Source: JAHJQZ01 sp963667595 (lineage in GTDB: Bacteria > Pseudomonadota > Alphaproteobacteria > Rhizobiales > Devosiaceae). Taken from it: DNA of 64,000 bases. The notes below the pieces were generated by a model. That model saw only the letters and a program-made list of their open reading frames with translations, searched no databases and was not told the origin of the DNA. How positions within the stretch are numbered: the stretch's first letter is position 1; every line of letters starts with the position of its first letter. A program made the position numbers and the translations under genes. Below, one piece after another: positions 1 through 8,093 of this stretch. The stretch is from assembly GCA_963667595.2 (NCBI GenBank), contig CAXXWD010000005.1, positions 62,001-126,000 of the forward strand. Reading direction: 5' to 3'.

Positions 1-179
1 GCCAAAAGCGTGCCGTCGGCGGCATGAACGCGCGTGGTGACCGGCGGATGATAATCCTTGAGCACGGTGTAATCGGGCAGATCGGCCGACAATGTCGAGA
101 TGAAATAGGCAACCACGCCTACGGCAATCAGCCCGAGAAAGGCGAAAAAGCCAAAAAACCAACTCAGGATACGCAGCAT
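1..179 (-). CDS. mrcA: Penicillin-binding protein 1A, N-terminal fragment (cut by window edge)
   Basis: Only the first 59 or so codons lie in the window, starting from ATG at 179 and reading leftward off the edge. The translation starts MLRILSWFFGFFAFLG, continues as one hydrophobic membrane anchor, then has a short periplasmic stretch (DLPDYTVLKDYHPP followed by TTRVHAADGTLL). This anchor plus a Y-P-P / TR-x-ADG-x-LL pattern is typical of the start of class A penicillin-binding proteins of the MrcA/PBP1a type, which polymerise and cross-link peptidoglycan. The catalytic domains are outside the window, so the call rests on the N-terminal pattern. The neighbouring gene on the same strand is a murein amidase, an amidase/mrcA pairing common in alphaproteobacteria. 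Confidence 0.75.
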   Translation of the reverse strand, partial: MLRILSWFFGFFAFLGLIAVGVVAYFISTLSADLPDYTVLKDYHPPVTTRVHAADGTLL

Positions 180-291
180 TTGGTCCGAACCCGCTGTGGA
201 AAGGTTATCCCGCCGTCTGATCCGATTTGACGGCGGAAATGTGGTATCCGCTTTAACCAGTTTTGTCCGATGCCGTCAAAACCAGTCACCG

Positions 292-1530
292 TCAGTTTTG
301 CGCCGCCCGATCGAAATAGACTTTGATCCCCCGGGCGATCGCCTCGGCTGTCTTGTCGCGCCAGCTGTGCTTGGTCAAATTGGCGATGTCGGTTTCATTG
401 GACAGAAATCCCAGTTCGATCAGCACGGACGGCACCTCGGGCGCCTGCAACACAAAAAAGTCGGCCTTGTGCAGCGGAATTTTCCTGAGCCGCGTGTTGG
501 GCTCGAGACTGTTGAGCATGGCTTCGGCGGCGCGGAACGACTGGCGCCGCGTCTCGCGCCGCATCAGTTCGACAAGGATGGAGGTGACGCGTTCGTCGAC
601 GTCCGGCGGCGCAAAACCGGCGACCAGGTCGGCGCGGTTCTCGCTGTCGGCCAGAACCTTGTCGAGCACATCGGTCGCCTGTTCGTCCCGGACATAAATG
701 GACGTGCCGCGGATTTCGGCATCTTCGAACTTGTCGGCATGGATGGAGATGAACAGATCCGCCTTGTTGGCGCGGGCAATGGCAACGCGCTCTTCCAACC
801 TCAAGAAGGTATCGTCCTGGCGGGTCATGGCCACATCGTACTGGTCCTGCGCGACGAGCAGGCGCTGCAGTTCCCGGGCGAAGTCCAGAACGACATCCTT
901 TTCCTTGAGGCCAGTCGGAGCCTCGGCTCCGCCATCGATGCCGCCATGGCCGGGATCGATGATGACGAGCGGTCGCGGCTTGGCGGCGCCTTCGATGACA
1001 GGCGGCGGCACGGGCAGATCCCCAGCCTCACCATCGGTCCTGGCCTCGGCTTCGTCGTTTCCATTCACCGGCGCGCTGGCGTTTTCATCGAGACGCGCCT
1101 CGGCGGCGCGATAGTCGTCGGCAACACGGTTGGCGAAATGCTCCGCCGTATCGGGAATGAGATCAACGATCAGGCGGGCCGGCTGGTTTTCGATCGGGGC
1201 GACCATATAGGCCTGCTGCACCTGGGCCGGACTCGAAAGGTTGAGGACCGCCCGCACCCGTCCCTGTTCGGCCAGATCGAGAGTGTAGGTGGCGATGAGA
1301 CCGGTTCCCGCCTCGGTTGCGGCAATCGGCGCAAAAAGCGCGTCGGCCTTGACATCGACGACGATGCGGTCCGGTTCGGCAAGCGATGCGATGGCGAATT
1401 GCGAAACGTCGCTGAGATCGATGATCAGGCGGGCGCGATCCTCATTGTTGAGGATACGTATGTCGACGACCCGCCGAATTTCGGCCATTTCGGGCCCTGT
1501 CGCCTGCTGCGCCAGAACCGGACCCGCCAT
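292..1530 (-). CDS. amiC: N-acetylmuramoyl-L-alanine amidase (AMIN + Amidase_3), AmiC type
   Basis: Periplasmic zinc amidase that cuts the bond between MurNAc and the peptide stem, used in cell separation. Counted from ATG 1530 (412 aa): an AMIN septum-targeting domain at about residues 15-125, an acidic/proline linker at about 140-185, then Amidase_3 at about 187-408. The ligand pattern is complete: H195 in DPGHGG, E210 in GLKEKD, H264 in SIHAD, and catalytic E372 in IELGF. Oddity: the hydrophobic core of a signal peptide lies upstream in the same frame (PGLVLLLAMAGPVLAQQ spans ATG 1530), but no ATG, GTG or TTG precedes it before a stop. An ATG at 1585 in another frame would give a full signal peptide if the run at 1555-1558 were one base shorter. 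The annotated start is therefore only the first usable one in frame. The product lies upstream of mrcA on the same strand. Confidence 0.93.
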   Translation of the reverse strand: MAGPVLAQQATGPEMAEIRRVVDIRILNNEDRARLIIDLSDVSQFAIASLAEPDRIVVDVKADALFAPIAATEAGTGLIATYTLDLAEQGRVRAVLNLSSPAQVQQAYMVAPIENQPARLIVDLIPDTAEHFANRVADDYRAAEARLDENASAPVNGNDEAEARTDGEAGDLPVPPPVIEGAAKPRPLVIIDPGHGGIDGGAEAPTGLKEKDVVLDFARELQRLLVAQDQYDVAMTRQDDTFLRLEERVAIARANKADLFISIHADKFEDAEIRGTSIYVRDEQATDVLDKVLADSENRADLVAGFAPPDVDERVTSILVELMRRETRRQSFRAAEAMLNSLEPNTRLRKIPLHKADFFVLQAPEVPSVLIELGFLSNETDIANLTKHSWRDKTAEAIARGIKVYFDRAAQN

Positions 1531-1585
1531 CGCCAGAAGCAGGACAAGGCCGGGAAAACGCGGCGAGGCAGCGCCATATCTTCAT

Positions 1586-2329
1586 AGATTTCAAACAGTT
1601 CGCCATGCACTCGTCCGAACGGCAGACAGGAGGGATCAGAACCCCAGACTATGTGATTCGCTTCATACCAGACTTGGCGCCGACGCACCTCCCGCGATCA
1701 GTATGACAACATCTTGATCATCCGGCAAAAATGACTTTCTTGTTGCCAATTTGACGCAACACACCTAAAGGCTGAGTAAGGTGGACCGTCTCACCATCGG
1801 ATCGACTTGATATTCTTCGTCGGCATGGCGACATATCGGAAGACCCGGACGACGAGGTGGGACGTGAGGCGCCGCGCTGCGGCCACGCAGCGAGGTGGCG
1901 CCGAGCACCTGACGGCGCATCGCGCTGATGCCAGGACTGGCCCGGAAAGGCCGATTGATCCGGTGGATCATTTGGGCAACCCAACCGAACCGGTTTTTCG
2001 CAAAAAGTGATGTGCCCGGTAACGTCACAGGGCATCTGTTCCGTCTTTGACGGGACGTTTCATGCCCGAAACAGTTTTCGGCCCCAAAAGGCCGAGCCGG
2101 ACGGCGGCTTCAACAAGGACGGCTGTTCGTTCAAATAGGAAGGTCGATATGGACGTTTGCGGCACGATAGGCGAAACACGGACGCATGTTCGCCGGCTGC
2201 ACCGCCCGATCCTTTTGTCAACAGGCGCCGCGAGCGCCTTTTCCCAAACTGAGAGCACCTCGCCAGGCGCCCTTGCCCGGCCCGATCGGCTGGCGGCAAA
2301 CGGCGCGCGACGGTGTGGAGTAAGATTTG
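1586..2329. other. Divergent intergenic region: amidase promoter side and long rne leader
   Basis: About 740 bases without a convincing gene between the amidase (minus) and rne (plus). It must carry both promoters and a leader of several hundred bases for rne; long structured leaders are known for RNase E genes, where they mediate autoregulation. Small reading frames on both strands here lack ribosome binding sites and recognisable composition. An inverted repeat at 1742-1762 is listed separately. A strongly GC-rich stretch with many short hairpins lies at about 2210-2320, just before the rne start. Confidence 0.5.
1742..1762. promoter_or_regulatory. Inverted repeat, possible operator between amidase and rne
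   Basis: TGTTGC and GCAACA form perfect 6-bp arms separated by 9 bases, inside an AT-richer pocket of the divergent intergenic region. The geometry fits a dimeric regulator site or an overlapping promoter (TTGACG lies in the spacer and right arm). No family is assigned; a chance palindrome is possible. Confidence 0.25.
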
Positions 2330-5008
2330 ATGCCAACCAAAAGAATGCTGGTGGATGCCACCCACCCGGAAGAGACCCGGGTCGTCGTCACGAGCGGTAA
2401 CCGTCTCGAGGAGTTCGATTTCGAAGCCGCCGCGCGCCGGCAATTGCGCGGAAACATTTATCTGGCCAAGGTCACGCGGGTCGAACCCTCCCTGCAGGCT
2501 GCCTTTGTCGATTATGGCGGCAACCGCCACGGCTTCCTTGCCTTTTCCGAAATCCACCCCGACTACTATCAGATCCCGGTCGCCGATCGCGAAGCGTTGA
2601 AAGCCGCCGAGAGCGGCGAGGACGAGGACGAGTCCGTCGAGGATACCGTCGATGCCGATGGTGCCGAGGACGCGGCAGCGGGCGATGCCAACGCTGAGGT
2701 CGCGGAAGACGACGAGGCAGGCGATACCGAGGAATTCAACGTCCAGCAGACCGCGCCGTCCGACCAGAGCGTCGACAATGTCGGGGGCGACGATGCCATC
2801 GAGGAAGCGCAGAACAGGAAGCGCAACCTGTTCCGCAAGTACAAGATCCAGGAAGTGATCAAGCGTCGCCAGGTCATGCTGGTGCAGGTGGTCAAGGAAG
2901 AGCGCGGCAACAAGGGCGCGGCCCTGACGACCTATCTGTCGCTGGCCGGCCGCTATTCGGTCCTGATGCCCAACACCGCCCGGGGTGGCGGCATCTCGCG
3001 CAAGATCACCAACACCACCGACCGCAAGCGATTGAAGGAAATCGCCGGCGAGTTGCAGGTGCCCGAAGGCATGGGCGTGATCCTGAGGACCGCCGGCGCC
3101 GCGCGCACCAAGGCGGAAGTGAAGCGCGATTTCGAATATCTGCTGCGCCTTTGGGAGAATGTCAGGACCCTGACCCTCTCGTCCCAGGCGCCGAGCCTCG
3201 TTTACGAGGAAGGCAGCCTGATCAAGCGCACCATCCGCGATCTCTACAACAAGGATATCGGCGAGGTTCTCGTCGCGGGCGATGCCGCCTATCGCGAGGC
3301 CAAGGACTTCATGAAGATGATCATGCCGTCCCACGCCAAGAACGTTCAGCAGTACAAGGAAGATCAGCCGATCTTTTCCAAGTACAATGTCGAATCCCAG
3401 CTCGACGCGATGTTCTCGCCGCAGGTCACCCTGCCCTCGGGCGGCTATATCGTCATCAACCCGACCGAAGCGTTGATCTCCATCGACGTCAACTCGGGGC
3501 GCTCGACCCGCGAGCACAATATCGAAGACACGGCCTACCAGACCAACCTCGAAGCCGCCGACGAAGTGGCGCGTCAGTTGCGTCTCAGGGATCAGGCCGG
3601 GCTGGTGGTCATCGATTTCATCGACATGATGGAGCGCCGCTCCATCCGCAATGTCGAACGGCGTTTAAAGGACGCCCTCAAAAGCGACCGTGCCCGTATT
3701 CAGGTCGGGCGCATTTCCCATTTCGGCCTGATGGAGATGAGCCGCCAGCGGATCCGTTTCGGCGTTCTGGAAAGCTCGACCCATGTTTGCCCGGTCTGTA
3801 ACGGCGCCGGCATCGTGCGCTCGACCGAATCCCTGGCGCTGATGGTCATGCGCGCCATCGAGGATCAGGTTTTGCGCAAGCCCGGCCAGTCGCTCAATGT
3901 GCGCGTGCCGACCGAGGTGGCGCTCTACATTCTCAACGCCAAGCGCGTCACGCTGATGGAGCTTGAGGCCAAATACGACCTCGGCATCACCATCACCGCC
4001 GACAGCAAGCTCATCGGCAATCATTTTCATATCGAGCGGACCGAATCCCGGCCGGCCGGTGCCGAGGTGCCCCGCCCCGCCTTCGTCAAGGTCGACAGCG
4101 CCCAGATGCGCGATTTCGACGAGGAAGAGGAAGCCGAGATCGAGGCCAGCGAGGAAGAGGAAGGATCGTCCCGCTCTTCGCGCCGTCGTCGTGGTCGTCG
4201 CGGCCGCAACCGCAATCGCCCCGAGGCCGAGGCCGAGCTTGAGGTTCGTGCCGAGACGGAAACTGAGGAAGATGCCGGCGAAGAGGCCGATGCCGAACTC
4301 GAAGCGGGCGAAGAGCGCGCCGCTTCCGACGAGGACGGCCCGAAGAAGCGCCGCCGTCGCGGTCGCCGTGGCGGTCGCCGTAATCGCAAGACCCCGCCCG
4401 AGGCAACGGATGTCGTTTCCGGCGAGTTCGAGGCGCAGGAGGCCGTAGAGGGCTGGCACCGTCCGCCGCTGGCCGAACATGTCGCCATTGCGGTCAACGA
4501 TTTCGACGAGGCCATGGTCCCGATTCCGGACGACGATTTCGACACGCCGTCCGAAGCCAAGCCCAAGGCGGAAGCCCACGAAGAGGCTGCGCCTGAAGCC
4601 GAAACACCGGTCGCCAAGGACGCTCCTGCCGAAGACGCCCCTGCCGAAGAGGACAAGCCCAAGCGCAAGCCGCGCCGCAGCCGCCGCAAGAAGGAAGTGG
4701 CTGACGCCGCTGCTGCCGAAGCCACCGGGACGGTACCCGAGCCGGCCATCACGGAAACTGTGCCTGAACCGGCGCCAGAAATCGAAACCGAGCCCCCCAA
4801 GCCGACGCCGGAGCCAGAATCCGAGCCCACGCCCGAACCGGCAGGTGCCGAAGACGCCCCCGCCGAAGACGCCAAGCCGCGCCGTCCGAAAAGGGAACTG
4901 CCCGAAGAAGGCATCGTCGTCACCTCGTCCGATGCCGTCGAGACTCCCGCCGAAGAGCCCGAAAAGCCCAAGAAAACCGGCTGGTGGCAGCGCGGGTTCT
5001 TTAGCTGA
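2330..5008 (+). CDS. rne: Ribonuclease E/G
   Basis: Endoribonuclease that starts mRNA decay and processes rRNA, normally the scaffold of the degradosome. 892 aa from ATG 2330; a TTG three bases earlier (2327) is a possible but less likely start. An S1 RNA-binding domain is split by a long acidic insert (about residues 95-160, rich in D and E), as in alphaproteobacterial RNase E. The catalytic core continues to about residue 560, including the zinc-link CPVCNGAG with C487 and C490. The last 300 residues are low complexity, alternating acidic stretches with Arg-rich patches (RRRRGRRGRNRNR type) expected to bind RNA and partners. It has a long leader and its own terminator, so it is probably monocistronic. 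Confidence 0.96.
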   Translation: MPTKRMLVDATHPEETRVVVTSGNRLEEFDFEAAARRQLRGNIYLAKVTRVEPSLQAAFVDYGGNRHGFLAFSEIHPDYYQIPVADREALKAAESGEDEDESVEDTVDADGAEDAAAGDANAEVAEDDEAGDTEEFNVQQTAPSDQSVDNVGGDDAIEEAQNRKRNLFRKYKIQEVIKRRQVMLVQVVKEERGNKGAALTTYLSLAGRYSVLMPNTARGGGISRKITNTTDRKRLKEIAGELQVPEGMGVILRTAGAARTKAEVKRDFEYLLRLWENVRTLTLSSQAPSLVYEEGSLIKRTIRDLYNKDIGEVLVAGDAAYREAKDFMKMIMPSHAKNVQQYKEDQPIFSKYNVESQLDAMFSPQVTLPSGGYIVINPTEALISIDVNSGRSTREHNIEDTAYQTNLEAADEVARQLRLRDQAGLVVIDFIDMMERRSIRNVERRLKDALKSDRARIQVGRISHFGLMEMSRQRIRFGVLESSTHVCPVCNGAGIVRSTESLALMVMRAIEDQVLRKPGQSLNVRVPTEVALYILNAKRVTLMELEAKYDLGITITADSKLIGNHFHIERTESRPAGAEVPRPAFVKVDSAQMRDFDEEEEAEIEASEEEEGSSRSSRRRRGRRGRNRNRPEAEAELEVRAETETEEDAGEEADAELEAGEERAASDEDGPKKRRRRGRRGGRRNRKTPPEATDVVSGEFEAQEAVEGWHRPPLAEHVAIAVNDFDEAMVPIPDDDFDTPSEAKPKAEAHEEAAPEAETPVAKDAPAEDAPAEEDKPKRKPRRSRRKKEVADAAAAEATGTVPEPAITETVPEPAPEIETEPPKPTPEPESEPTPEPAGAEDAPAEDAKPRRPKRELPEEGIVVTSSDAVETPAEEPEKPKKTGWWQRGFFS

Positions 5009-5036
5009 ACCGAGCGTGGATCGTGAAATGCAAAAA

Positions 5037-5060
5037 GGGAGGCCAAGGCCTCCCTTTTTT
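5037..5060 (+). terminator. Rho-independent terminator of rne
   Basis: GGGAGGCC pairs perfectly with GGCCTCCC across an AA spacer (5037-5054; the innermost pairs probably stay open) and is followed by six T (5055-5060). It lies 28 bases after the rne stop codon. The A-run before the stem would give a weaker reverse terminator. Confidence 0.9.
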
Positions 5061-5127
5061 GTCTTTCCATTCGCCCGGCTTATATCAATGGCCCTTGATT
5101 TTCGCCGACATCAGCCAACTCTCCGGC

Positions 5128-5173
5128 GTCATCCCGGCGTCATCCCGGCGTCATCCCGGCGAAGGCCGGGATC
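5128..5173. repeat. Triple 11-bp direct repeat ending in a palindromic repeat unit
   Basis: The unit GTCATCCCGGC occurs three times head to tail at 5128-5138, 5139-5149 and 5150-5160. The last copy is completed by GAAGGCCGGGATC, giving an 8-bp perfect hairpin (ATCCCGGC/GCCGGGAT, loop GAAG, 5153-5172). It belongs to the dispersed family A palindromes found throughout this window. Confidence 0.8.
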
Positions 5174-5288
5174 TACTCGCATCGGCAACTAGTCAAAGCT
5201 ATCGCTCATCGAACGAACGATATCCGTTTGTTTTTGCCGACAGATAGTCAAATCCCCTCCAATGCAGATATGTGCGGCCCCGCGAGTG

Positions 5289-5310
5289 GACCCCGGCCTT
5301 CGCCGGGGTA
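5289..5310. repeat. Family A palindromic repeat
   Basis: CCCCGGC and GCCGGGG pair perfectly around loop CTTC (5291-5308), flanked by GA and TAAC. Same family as 5128-5173, 24891-24917 and 25700-25724. Confidence 0.75.
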
Positions 5311-5477
5311 ACGGCTGAGGATGTGCCATAAACACTACCGTGTTGCCTCCCATTCACCACTTCCCCATCCACCTCCATCCGCTACTCACTATTCGCTACC
5401 CACTCCCCATCCCTGCCATTTCCTGACAGCAGCTCTTGTCATATGCTGACGTTTCGTTACCTGTCGGGGATCGGCCC

Positions 5478-6194
5478 ATGTCCCGCACCGAGCGCCTGTT
5501 TGACCTTTTACAAATTCTGAGAAGCCACCGCCGGCCGGTCACCGGGCAGGTACTGGCCGACGAGCTGGGCGTGTCCATTCGCACGCTTTACCGCGACATC
5601 GCCACGCTCCAGGGCCAGGGGGCCGATATCGAGGGCGAACCGGGGCTTGGCTATATCCTCAAGCCCGGCTTCATGCTGCCGCCCCTGATGTTTTCCGAGG
5701 AAGAACTCGAAGCGCTGGTGCTCGGGTCGAAATGGGTGGCGGATCGGGCTGACGCACGGCTCGGCAGTGCCGCCAACCAGGCCCTCAGCAAGATTGGCGC
5801 CGTGCTGCCGCGCGATCTTCGCGACCAGCTCGAAACCAACGGGCTGTTCATCGCACCGGGCCGGCCAATCGAGGCCGGAACCATCGATTTGTCCATCATC
5901 CGTCAGGCCATCCGGCGCGAACACAAGCTCGAGATCGATTACGCCGATGCCGAAGGACGGCCGAGCCAACGCGTGATCTGGCCTTTCGTCATCGGTTTTT
6001 TCGATCAGGTCCGGGTCATTTCGGCCTGGTGCGAACTCCGCAAGGATTTCCGCCACTTCCGCGCCGACCGCATCCGCACCATCACCGAGACCGGCAAGCG
6101 CTACCCGCGCCGTCGCCAGGCGCTGATCGCGGAATGGCGGGCGCGGCTGGAAATTCCCGATCAGCAGTCCCTGCCAGAACCTGACAGGAAATGA
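5478..6194 (+). CDS. YafY-family transcriptional regulator (HTH_11 + WYL)
   Basis: 238 aa from ATG 5478 (MSRTERLFDLLQILR). An in-frame ATG at 5436 would add 14 residues, but family members begin right at the MSRxxRL segment. Residues 1-60 form a winged helix-turn-helix (DELGVSIRTLYRDIATLQ is the recognition region). Residues about 140-215 form a WYL domain, a ligand-sensing module, with an R-V-I-W-P pattern and an F-R-A-D-R-I motif. The VOC gene starts 35 bases downstream on the same strand. YafY-type regulators often sit beside one enzyme gene that they control, so this is probably a two-gene unit. The ligand is unknown. Confidence 0.9.
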   Translation: MSRTERLFDLLQILRSHRRPVTGQVLADELGVSIRTLYRDIATLQGQGADIEGEPGLGYILKPGFMLPPLMFSEEELEALVLGSKWVADRADARLGSAANQALSKIGAVLPRDLRDQLETNGLFIAPGRPIEAGTIDLSIIRQAIRREHKLEIDYADAEGRPSQRVIWPFVIGFFDQVRVISAWCELRKDFRHFRADRIRTITETGKRYPRRRQALIAEWRARLEIPDQQSLPEPDRK

Positions 6195-6229
6195 TCCTAC
6201 AGTCTCCCCACCCAAAAAGGAGACTGCTA

Positions 6230-6601
6230 GTGACAGATATTTCCTTTATCTCTCTTTACGTTACGAACATCGCCAAGAGTATTGAATTCTATAAAGGAAT
6301 TCTCGGAGCGGTCCCCGTTTTTCATAGGCCGGGATTTGCGTTGTTCGCCCTGCCCGGCGGATTGCAGCTCGGCTTGTGGCAGACGGCCACGGTCGATCCG
6401 GAAGCCGAAATGACCGGTGGCGGCGCCGAATATGCCATCGCCCTCACCGACGCCAACACCCTTCGAACGCATTACGGCACCGCCAGGACGGACGGCCTAA
6501 CCATCGTCCAGTCGCCGACCGAAATGAATTTCGGCCTGACCTATGTCATCGAAGACCCCGACCGTCACCGCATCCGCTATTACGTGCCGGCAAAGGCGTG
6601 A
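6230..6601 (+). CDS. VOC (glyoxalase/bleomycin-resistance fold) family protein
   Basis: 123 aa from GTG 6230, chosen because AAAAGGAG lies just upstream (6214-6222); an in-frame ATG at 6191 overlaps the end of the regulator gene and has no such site. One VOC module: the first half has SLYVTNIAKSIEFYKGILG and ends with an FALPGGLQLGLW strand, the second half ends GLTYVIEDPDRHRIRYYVP. This resembles small single-domain VOC proteins that bind or modify small molecules. A glyoxalase activity cannot be assumed: the conserved metal-binding E is replaced by D in the EDPD region, as in many uncharacterised members. Confidence 0.85.
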   Translation: MTDISFISLYVTNIAKSIEFYKGILGAVPVFHRPGFALFALPGGLQLGLWQTATVDPEAEMTGGGAEYAIALTDANTLRTHYGTARTDGLTIVQSPTEMNFGLTYVIEDPDRHRIRYYVPAKA

Positions 6602-6717
6602 CTCCTTTTTTTCGGGCGCATGACACGAGAACTGGTTCATCTCGGAAGACCATGACTCAAGCGTCGTCCCGCGACTTGATCGCCGGACCCACTCGCCCTT
6701 CAGTTCGTCGCTGCGTG

Positions 6718-6752
6718 GATTGGATTCCGGGGTCAAGCTCCGGAATGACGAG
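6718..6752. repeat. Family A palindromic repeat
   Basis: ATTCCGG (6724-6730) and CCGGAAT (6740-6746) flank a 9-base loop (GGTCAAGCT), followed by GACGA. It lies between the convergent VOC and aminotransferase genes and may act as a bidirectional transcription barrier. Confidence 0.7.
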
Positions 6753-6818
6753 GAAGATTGTCCTCATCCTGACTTTACCGCCGGATGAGCTTGCCACAAG
6801 GCCAAACGCCGAAAGCCG

Positions 6819-7964
6819 CTAAGCTCCCACGAACCGCCCGATCCGTTCGAGCGCCTTGTCGATGTCCTCGGGCGTACCGGCATAGGAGAAGCGGACGAAA
6901 CGGTTGCCTTCGACGCGGTCGAAATCGATCCCCGGGGCCGCCGCCACGCCTTCTTTCCGCAACAGCGCCTTGCAGAAGCTCATGGAGTCGTTCGAGAATT
7001 TGCCGATGTCGGCATAGTGGTAGAAAGCGCCCTCGCCCGGCGTGCCGACGAAACCGATTTGGCCAAGGCCGCGGCTCAACACGTCGCGGTTTCGCAGATA
7101 GGCCTGCCTCTGGGCCTCGCCGTAGTCCATGTCGCCAAGCGCCGCCAGCGCGGCCACCTGGGACAGTGTCGGGGCCGAAATGAACATGTTCTGCTGCAGC
7201 ATCTCGGTCTTGCGCACGAGATCTTCGGGCAACACCATCCAGCCGACCCGCCAGCCGGTCATGCAATGGTATTTCGAAAAGGAATTGATGACGATCGCCC
7301 TGTCGGTCGTTTCGAGCGCGCTCGGCGAAGTGCCAACATAGCTCAGTCCGTGATAGATCTCGTCCGAGATCAGCCGGACGCCCAGTTCGGCGCAAACGGC
7401 AATCAATGCATCGAGTTCCGCCTTGTCGAGCGCCGCGCCGGTCGGATTGGCCGGAGACGCGATGATCAGCCCGTCGAACGGGGTTTCGGCGAAAACGGCG
7501 CGGATATCGCTGGGGCTCGGCTTCCAGCCGTTCTCCGCTCGAACAGGGATTTCCACCGGCTCAAAGCCCATGCCGTAGATGGTGTTGAGATAGGCCGGAT
7601 AGCCGGGCCGGGTCACCGCAATGCGCCCGCCAAGCGGAAAGGCCGCCAGAAAGGCCAGAAGGAACCCCGCCGAGGAGCCCGTCGTCACGATGATCCGCTC
7701 AATGTCGAGCACAACGCCGTGGCGGGTGCGATAATAGGCGGCAAGCGCCTGCCTGAGCGGCACAATGCCCTTTGCCTCGGTGTAGCGCTGCGGCAGATCG
7801 AGTTTTTCCCGGACCGCCTGACGCACTGCGGGGGCCGGCGGCGCACCGGGTTCGCCGGCCGAAAGATGCACGATATCGCGCCCCTCGGCTTCCAGGGCCT
7901 TGGCTTTGGCGAGAATTTCCATGACATGGAAGGGTTGCAGACCGTTGTTGTCAGAGTCAGTCAT
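6819..7964 (-). CDS. Pyridoxal-phosphate-dependent aminotransferase, class I/II
   Basis: 381 aa from ATG 7964 (MTDSDNNGLQPFHVMEILAKA). The open frame continues upstream to about 8828 but that part is antisense to the M48 gene, so the ATG is preferred. Fold-type I aminotransferase marks are present: LSAGEPGAP near the start, TTGSSAGFLLAF (PLP phosphate region), ASPANPTGAAL (substrate and cofactor pocket), SDEIYHGLSY (cofactor Asp and Tyr), and NSFSKYHCMTGWRVGWM with the Schiff-base lysine in SFSKY. This group includes aspartate, alanine and aromatic aminotransferases; the substrate cannot be read from sequence. It is divergent from the M48 peptidase gene. Confidence 0.92.
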   Translation of the reverse strand: MTDSDNNGLQPFHVMEILAKAKALEAEGRDIVHLSAGEPGAPPAPAVRQAVREKLDLPQRYTEAKGIVPLRQALAAYYRTRHGVVLDIERIIVTTGSSAGFLLAFLAAFPLGGRIAVTRPGYPAYLNTIYGMGFEPVEIPVRAENGWKPSPSDIRAVFAETPFDGLIIASPANPTGAALDKAELDALIAVCAELGVRLISDEIYHGLSYVGTSPSALETTDRAIVINSFSKYHCMTGWRVGWMVLPEDLVRKTEMLQQNMFISAPTLSQVAALAALGDMDYGEAQRQAYLRNRDVLSRGLGQIGFVGTPGEGAFYHYADIGKFSNDSMSFCKALLRKEGVAAAPGIDFDRVEGNRFVRFSYAGTPEDIDKALERIGRFVGA

Positions 7965-8093
7965 TAAATCGTCCAATTGCCCCGGCACGGCAGGGAGCCG
8001 TATTCGGGAAAGCGGTAAAACAGTTTGCCGAGTCGATCCGCAGGACCGATAAGATTTCAGCCCCAGGCTTGCCGGAAAGGGTTGGTACCAGAG

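Larger units (their letters stand above)
5061..5477. other. Intergenic region with palindromic repeats, no gene
   Basis: About 415 bases between the rne terminator and the YafY-type regulator. It holds two copies of the interspersed palindromic repeat (5128-5173 and 5289-5310), then a C/T-rich stretch (5340-5420) of short CCATTC/CCAC-like words. No reading frame here has a credible start or composition. The regulator promoter should lie between about 5400 and 5470. Confidence 0.5.

Noticed and set aside
196..1587. Large open frame (463 codons) on the plus strand
   Set aside because: It is antisense to the murein amidase, which has all catalytic residues. Long shadow frames are expected in GC-rich DNA.
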